A stretch of 8,991 nt of DNA from Candidatus Falkowiibacteriota bacterium (GTDB lineage: Bacteria; Patescibacteriota; Patescibacteriia; Patescibacteriales; UBA12465): NCBI GenBank assembly GCA_026396945.1, contig JAPLVX010000074.1, forward strand, positions 1-8,991. Reading direction: 5' to 3'. A program made the position numbers and the translations under genes. The notes below the pieces were generated by a model. The model made no database searches. It worked only from the letters and a program-made list of their open reading frames with translations, and was not told where the DNA came from. Below, in pieces: positions 6,295-8,991 of the stretch; position 1 is the first letter of the stretch; each line of letters opens with the position of its first letter.

Positions 6295-6323
6295 ATTATA
6301 ACTTAAAATAAAATCTTTGACAA
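6295..6323 (-). promoter_or_regulatory. parAB promoter
   Basis: On the minus strand: TTGTCA (6323-6318), a 17-base spacer, and a perfect TATAAT (6300-6295). The predicted start lies only a few bases before the parA ATG at 6280, so the leader is very short or absent. Its -35 is the same DNA as the -35 of the tRNA promoter, read on the other strand. Confidence 0.65.
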
Positions 6324-6345
6324 TTTAACGCTGATTTATTATAGT
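6317..6345 (+). promoter_or_regulatory. tRNA-Leu promoter
   Basis: TTGACA (6317-6322), a 17-base spacer and TATAGT (6340-6345). Start is expected near 6352, about 43 nt before the mature tRNA. Confidence 0.7.
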
Positions 6346-6351
6346 TAAAAT

Positions 6352-6375
6352 AATATTGGCGGTAGCGCTAATATT
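6352..6375 (+). other. Hairpin in the tRNA 5' leader
   Basis: AATATTGGCG (6352-6361) and CGCTAATATT (6366-6375) pair over ten positions in RNA (one G-U) around a GTAG loop. The hairpin begins at the predicted transcription start and would be removed when RNase P matures the tRNA. Confidence 0.45.
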
Positions 6376-6394
6376 TGATAATTTTAGATATTAA

Positions 6395-6478
6395 GCCGCG
6401 GTGGTGGAACTGGTAGACACGCACGACTCAAAATCGTGTGGGGGAGACTTCATGAGGGTTCGAGTCCCTCCCGCGGTA
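6395..6478 (+). tRNA. tRNA-Leu (anticodon CAA, decodes UUG)
   Basis: The cloverleaf can be drawn by eye. The acceptor stem is GCCGCGG (6395-6401) with CCGCGGT (6471-6477), discriminator A at 6478. The D arm contains AACTGGTAGA. The anticodon stem CACGA/TCGTG encloses the loop CTCAAAA, placing CAA at 6429-6431. A long class II variable arm (6439-6453) and a T arm GAGGG-TTCGAGT-CCCTC follow. The long variable arm and A73 fit leucine. CCA is not encoded, so it must be added enzymatically. The first acceptor pair is G-U rather than the usual G-C. A terminator follows at once, so this is a single-gene transcript. Confidence 0.97.
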
Positions 6479-6480
6479 CT

Positions 6481-6507
6481 AAAAAGAAGGCTAAAAACCT
6501 TCTTTTT
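6481..6507 (+). terminator. Intrinsic terminator after tRNA-Leu
   Basis: AAAAAGAAGG (6481-6490) pairs perfectly with CCTTCTTTTT (6498-6507) around a 7-nt loop. The T-run is part of the stem. Confidence 0.88.
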
Positions 6508-6527
6508 AAAAATAATAATTTTGGCTA

Positions 6528-6556
6528 TTGACAGTAATATAAAATAGTGATAATAT
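6528..6556 (+). promoter_or_regulatory. Promoter of the 120-aa membrane protein gene
   Basis: Consensus TTGACA (6528-6533), a 17-base spacer and TAATAT (6551-6556). Start is expected near 6563, leaving a leader of about 105 nt. Confidence 0.75.
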
Positions 6557-6594
6557 CAAAAAAATATAGATCATTAAAAATAAAAATGATTGGA

Positions 6595-6638
6595 TCGATG
6601 ATTAAGTTTTTCTAAATTTAGATTGATTTAATCATCGA
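6595..6638 (+). promoter_or_regulatory. Nested hairpin in the leader of the 120-aa gene
   Basis: TCGATGATTAA (6595-6605) pairs perfectly over 11 bp with TTAATCATCGA (6628-6638). Inside the loop is a perfect 12-bp palindrome, TCTAAATTTAGA (6611-6622). It lies wholly in the 5' untranslated region, 29 nt before the start codon. It could be an RNA control element or a double operator. Confidence 0.5.
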
Positions 6639-6667
6639 GCTAATTATTAATTTTAAAAATCTAAACC

Positions 6668-7030
6668 ATGAAAACGACCATATTATTATTAATGACAACC
6701 CTTTTTTCATTTTTAGCCATCTGGTTTTGCATCATTCCCCTAATTGGCCCGGCTGTTTATGGATATATGCTGGGAAAAGTTTGTTATAGATTCCGGGGAG
6801 AATTTGATAGCGAACCATCAAAAACAAAACCGGCCATGATATTATCCATGTTCATTGCTAACCTATTTTTTTCCTGGATATTTATCTGGCCAGTACTTTC
6901 TTTCGATTTTGCCTGGAAAATTGCCGTCGTAAATATAGTTTTATCGCTTCTCCTTTTTAAGCTGGCCTACGTAATTGATAAATGGACTGATCAAAAAAAT
7001 CAAATTGATCACGTGGAAGTCTTGAAATAG
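6668..7030 (+). CDS. Small membrane protein of unknown function
   Basis: A 120-residue protein with about three membrane segments: residues 4-33 (long, perhaps a re-entrant or tilted helix with Pro24 and Pro28), 56-77 and 83-104. The loop between the first two is charged (YRFRGEFDSEPSKTK, 41-55), and the polar C-terminal tail ends EVLK. No family motif is recognised. It is a real gene because it has a near-consensus promoter upstream, a strong hairpin terminator downstream and a composition typical of inner-membrane proteins. The ATG at 6668 lacks a Shine-Dalgarno site. It stands alone, so context gives no role. Confidence 0.8.
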   Translation: MKTTILLLMTTLFSFLAIWFCIIPLIGPAVYGYMLGKVCYRFRGEFDSEPSKTKPAMILSMFIANLFFSWIFIWPVLSFDFAWKIAVVNIVLSLLLFKLAYVIDKWTDQKNQIDHVEVLK

Positions 7031-7050
7031 AAAGATTCACAAACATTTTT

Positions 7051-7079
7051 AAAACCGCCGGACAATGCCGACGGTTTTT
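7051..7079. terminator. Intrinsic terminator between convergent genes
   Basis: AAAACCGCCGG (7051-7061) pairs with CCGACGGTTTT (7068-7078), one mismatch, loop ACAATG, then T. It serves the 120-aa gene and probably also the convergent 118-aa gene, since the stem ends in A/T runs on both sides. Confidence 0.85.
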
Positions 7080-7101
7080 CAATTAGTCTTTAATAATTAA
7101 T

Positions 7102-7458
7102 TTAATTCGCTTTCTTAAATCTAACCGTAAAAACCGGGTCATATTCAACTTTATTTTCATCCACGATTCTAATTGTTTCGCCGGACATAATTTGGTTTAA
7201 AGCCAAATCGCTTAGAAGCTGATTATCGCCGGCGATATTTAATTTTAAACCCTCTAATTTATTAAATTCTTCTTTAAAACTATCTTGAACGGAAATTTCA
7301 ATTTTCTTTTTACGAAGCTTTAAAGCCTCAATTTCTTCTTTAACGCTTTGATATTCGCCATTAGTCGATAAAGCGTCGCGATAAATTGCTTTTAAGTCGC
7401 GTTGTTCTTTCCTCTGATCTTGAATCCGTTTAAAGACGTCGGGCAATTGCTGGGGCAT
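7102..7458 (-). CDS. Conserved-looking coiled-coil hypothetical protein
   Basis: A 118-residue protein. Residues about 15-72 are highly charged with heptad-like spacing (for example KEEIEALKLRKKKIEISV), predicting a coiled coil or helical hairpin. Residues 76-95 (DNQLLSDLALNQIMSGETI) lead into a short C-terminal beta-like part, IRIVDENKVEYDPVFTVRFKKAN. The layout resembles a small hypothetical family that I associate with Patescibacteria genomes; this is memory, not a search. There is no signal peptide or membrane segment, so it is likely cytoplasmic. The function is unknown; a helical scaffold or nucleic-acid accessory protein is possible. It is transcribed from its own extended -10 promoter, divergent from the 115-aa gene. 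Confidence 0.85.
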   Translation of the reverse strand: MPQQLPDVFKRIQDQRKEQRDLKAIYRDALSTNGEYQSVKEEIEALKLRKKKIEISVQDSFKEEFNKLEGLKLNIAGDNQLLSDLALNQIMSGETIRIVDENKVEYDPVFTVRFKKAN

Positions 7459-7493
7459 AATTTTTAGAGATTAAATAAAATATGTAAAAAAAT

Positions 7494-7502
7494 ATTATAG
7501 CA
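7494..7502 (-). promoter_or_regulatory. Promoter of the 118-aa coiled-coil gene (extended -10)
   Basis: On the minus strand the sequence is TGCTATAAT: a perfect -10 with the TGn extension. The -35 is poor. The start is expected about 30 nt before the ATG at 7458. Confidence 0.6.
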
Positions 7503-7549
7503 CAGAAATAAACTCAATTGATACAAGGAAATAAAAGTTTATTTATATC

Positions 7550-7578
7550 TTGACATATAACAAATAAAACATTAATAT
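7550..7578 (+). promoter_or_regulatory. Promoter of the 115-aa gene
   Basis: TTGACA (7550-7555), 17-base spacer, TAATAT (7573-7578). These are the same hexamers and spacing as the promoter at 6528-6556. The start is expected near 7585. Confidence 0.75.
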
Positions 7579-7589
7579 TCAATATTAAT
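7571..7589. promoter_or_regulatory. Perfect palindrome over the -10 and start site (possible operator)
   Basis: ATTAATATT (7571-7579) and AATATTAAT (7581-7589) are exact inverted repeats around one C. They cover the -10 hexamer and the expected start point, the place where a repressor would block transcription. The palindrome is made only of A and T apart from its centre, in an AT-rich region, so chance is possible. Confidence 0.4.
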
Positions 7590-7625
7590 TGTTCATTAAA
7601 TATCCAACCTTTAAATACAACTGTT

Positions 7626-7973
7626 ATGACTGAAAGTGATACATTGATAATTAATGGTACTAGTTTACCAATAGCTAGACTCTGTCTGACGGACCTGAGA
7701 CGCAAACTAAATAACAACACCCTTTTTCAGGAAACAACTGATAAAAACAAAGTCTATTTCCGTTGTGATCCTTCGAACCTACTGTCCTGCCAAGTCCTCG
7801 ACAAAATGTTTTCTGTAAATTTAGAACAAGCGCTTTCTCGTTGCAAAAACGCTCTTGTCCCAGAAGATATGAAAAAAGGAGCTGAACAAGGTCTTGACCG
7901 AGAGCTCGCCCTCGTTGAAAAGTTCTTTGGCGATATCCTACATTTATCTATCGACTCGGGAAGAAGAATCTAA
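7626..7973 (+). CDS. Orphan small protein of unknown function
   Basis: A 115-residue soluble protein with no recognised family. The N-terminal half (about 1-50) has beta-like stretches (DTLIINGTSLPIARL). The second half is helix-rich and charged (SVNLEQALSRCKNALVPEDMKKGAEQGLDRELALVEKFFGDIL), with four Cys (20, 47, 55, 73) that are not arranged as a zinc site. Reality is supported by a consensus promoter, a possible operator and a terminator right after the stop. The ATG at 7626 is the first in frame; there is no Shine-Dalgarno. It is divergent from the 118-aa gene and convergent with mnmA. The possible operator hints at a regulated gene. Confidence 0.75.
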   Translation: MTESDTLIINGTSLPIARLCLTDLRRKLNNNTLFQETTDKNKVYFRCDPSNLLSCQVLDKMFSVNLEQALSRCKNALVPEDMKKGAEQGLDRELALVEKFFGDILHLSIDSGRRI

Positions 7974-7982
7974 ATAAAAAAT

Positions 7983-8005
7983 GAGGTCAAAAATGACCTC
8001 TTTTT
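7983..8005. terminator. Bidirectional terminator between the 115-aa gene and mnmA
   Basis: GAGGTCA (7983-7989) and TGACCTC (7994-8000) form a perfect stem with an AAAA loop and T5 on the plus strand. On the minus strand the same stem is followed by ATTTTTTATTT, so it also serves mnmA. Confidence 0.88.
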
Positions 8006-8031
8006 AAATACATAAATATCTAATATTTTAA

Positions 8032-8991
8032 TTAACTTTTAATAATCCCGCCCCCCAAAACTTCCTGGCCCTTATAGAAAACTACGCTCTGCCCCGGGGT
8101 GACGGCGCGTTGTGGCTTTTTAAATTTAACTTCATACTTCTCGCCCTCTTTAATTATCTGACATTCAACAGCTGGATGGCGATAGCGGATAACTGCCTCA
8201 CAATTTAAAGGAAATTTCAGCGATCTTAACCAATTGACACCGCTCGCCCTCAAGCAGTCTTTATATAAAATTGGATCATTAAAATTTTTCACAACATACA
8301 GAATATTGTTTTTAACATCAAATTTAGCGGCATAATAAGGACCGGTACCGCCAATTAAACCGCGACGTTGACCAATAGTATATAAGGCCAAACCCTCGTG
8401 CTTGCCGATGACTTTACCGGTTGGTAAAACCTTTATCAGTCCCGGTTTCAAGCTTAAATGCCGACGCAAAAAATCATTATGATGACGCCCGGGGATAAAA
8501 CAAATTTCCTGGCTTTCTTTTTTCTCCGCTGTGGGCAATTTATATTTTTTGGCCAATTCCCTCACCCGCGGTTTCTGATAATTACCGAGGGGAAACAATA
8601 GATGGCTTAATTGCTCCTGATTGAAAGTATATAAAAAATACGATTGATCCTTATTTTTATCGGTCGCTTTATATAAACGATAAGTTCGACCAAGTTTTTT
8701 TAGTTTTAAATAATGGCCGGTGGCGACATAATCGAAGTCGAGGCTGGCCGCATATTTAAGCAGTCCTCCGATTTTTATCTCCCGATTACAGATAATGCAA
8801 GGATTAGGCGTTCGACCCGAGGCATATTCGGCTAAAAAATTATCGACGACCTTGAGTTTGAACTTATCTTTAAAATCAAAAGTAAATAATTCAATTCCGA
8901 TTTTAGCGGCCACGGCTTTGGCGTCGAGCATGGCTTCAAGAGAACAACATTTATTATCGGGGCCAACTTCCCGGCCGGCCGCTGAACTCAA
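8032..8991 (-). CDS. mnmA: tRNA-specific 2-thiouridylase, C-terminal part (runs off the right edge)
   Basis: MnmA adenylates U34 of Lys, Glu and Gln tRNAs and inserts sulfur to make 2-thiouridine. 319 codons are present; the N-terminus with the PP-loop (SGGVDSS), about 40 residues by comparison with the E. coli enzyme, is beyond base 8991. The first codon here is TTG inside the gene, not a start. Visible motifs, numbered in this fragment: DNKCCSLEAMLDAKAVA at 12-28, GRTPNPCIICNREIK at 59-73 with the catalytic Cys68, ATGHY at 90-94, DKNKDQSYFLYT at 111-122, ESQEICFIPG at 159-168 with the persulfide-forming Cys164, TIGQRRGL, and a C-terminal beta-barrel ending TPGQSVVFYKGQEVLGGGII. Both catalytic cysteines are present. 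Cys65, two residues before the catalytic-loop cysteine, is of the kind seen in many Gram-positive-type MnmAs. Confidence 0.97.
   Translation of the reverse strand: MSSAAGREVGPDNKCCSLEAMLDAKAVAAKIGIELFTFDFKDKFKLKVVDNFLAEYASGRTPNPCIICNREIKIGGLLKYAASLDFDYVATGHYLKLKKLGRTYRLYKATDKNKDQSYFLYTFNQEQLSHLLFPLGNYQKPRVRELAKKYKLPTAEKKESQEICFIPGRHHNDFLRRHLSLKPGLIKVLPTGKVIGKHEGLALYTIGQRRGLIGGTGPYYAAKFDVKNNILYVVKNFNDPILYKDCLRASGVNWLRSLKFPLNCEAVIRYRHPAVECQIIKEGEKYEVKFKKPQRAVTPGQSVVFYKGQEVLGGGIIKS

Overview
This is a compact, AT-rich bacterial chromosomal window. It has short intergenic gaps, several orphan hypothetical genes, a tRNA without an encoded CCA, and housekeeping genes mixed with unrecognised ones. 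The style resembles Patescibacteria (CPR): a short DnaE leader, weak Shine-Dalgarno sites, and a small coiled-coil hypothetical protein of a type I associate with that group. This placement is an inference, not something the sequence proves.

Left to right. The N-terminal 537 codons of dnaE (DNA polymerase III alpha) occupy 1611-1 on the minus strand and run off the left edge. From 1612 to about 2450 there is no convincing protein gene. That stretch holds a structured dnaE leader, a pair of overlapping divergent promoters, an independent transcription unit of about 315 nt (promoter 1772-1799, GNRA-capped intrinsic terminator 2092-2119) that I read as an unidentified structured ncRNA, and the long leader of the next gene with an 18-bp perfect inverted repeat. 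The next gene (2451-4481, +) encodes a large polytopic membrane protein of unknown function. Two back-to-back terminators separate it from the convergent parAB operon (parA 6280-5537, parB 5483-4608, minus).

A tRNA-Leu(CAA) gene at 6395-6478 is divergent from parA. The two promoters share one -35 element read on opposite strands. Three small genes follow: a 120-aa membrane protein (+), a 118-aa coiled-coil protein (-) and a 115-aa orphan (+). Each has a recognisable promoter, and terminators close the two plus-strand genes. The right edge holds the C-terminal 319 codons of mnmA (tRNA 2-thiouridylase, minus strand).

The recognised genes are core functions: replication, chromosome segregation, leucine decoding and tRNA thiolation. 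There is no sign of a phage, transposon, CRISPR array or defence island. The points most worth a second look are the orphan structured RNA, an in-frame microdeletion in ParA that removes the Walker B strand, the two overlapping divergent promoter pairs, and the uncharacterised membrane protein with its elaborate leader.
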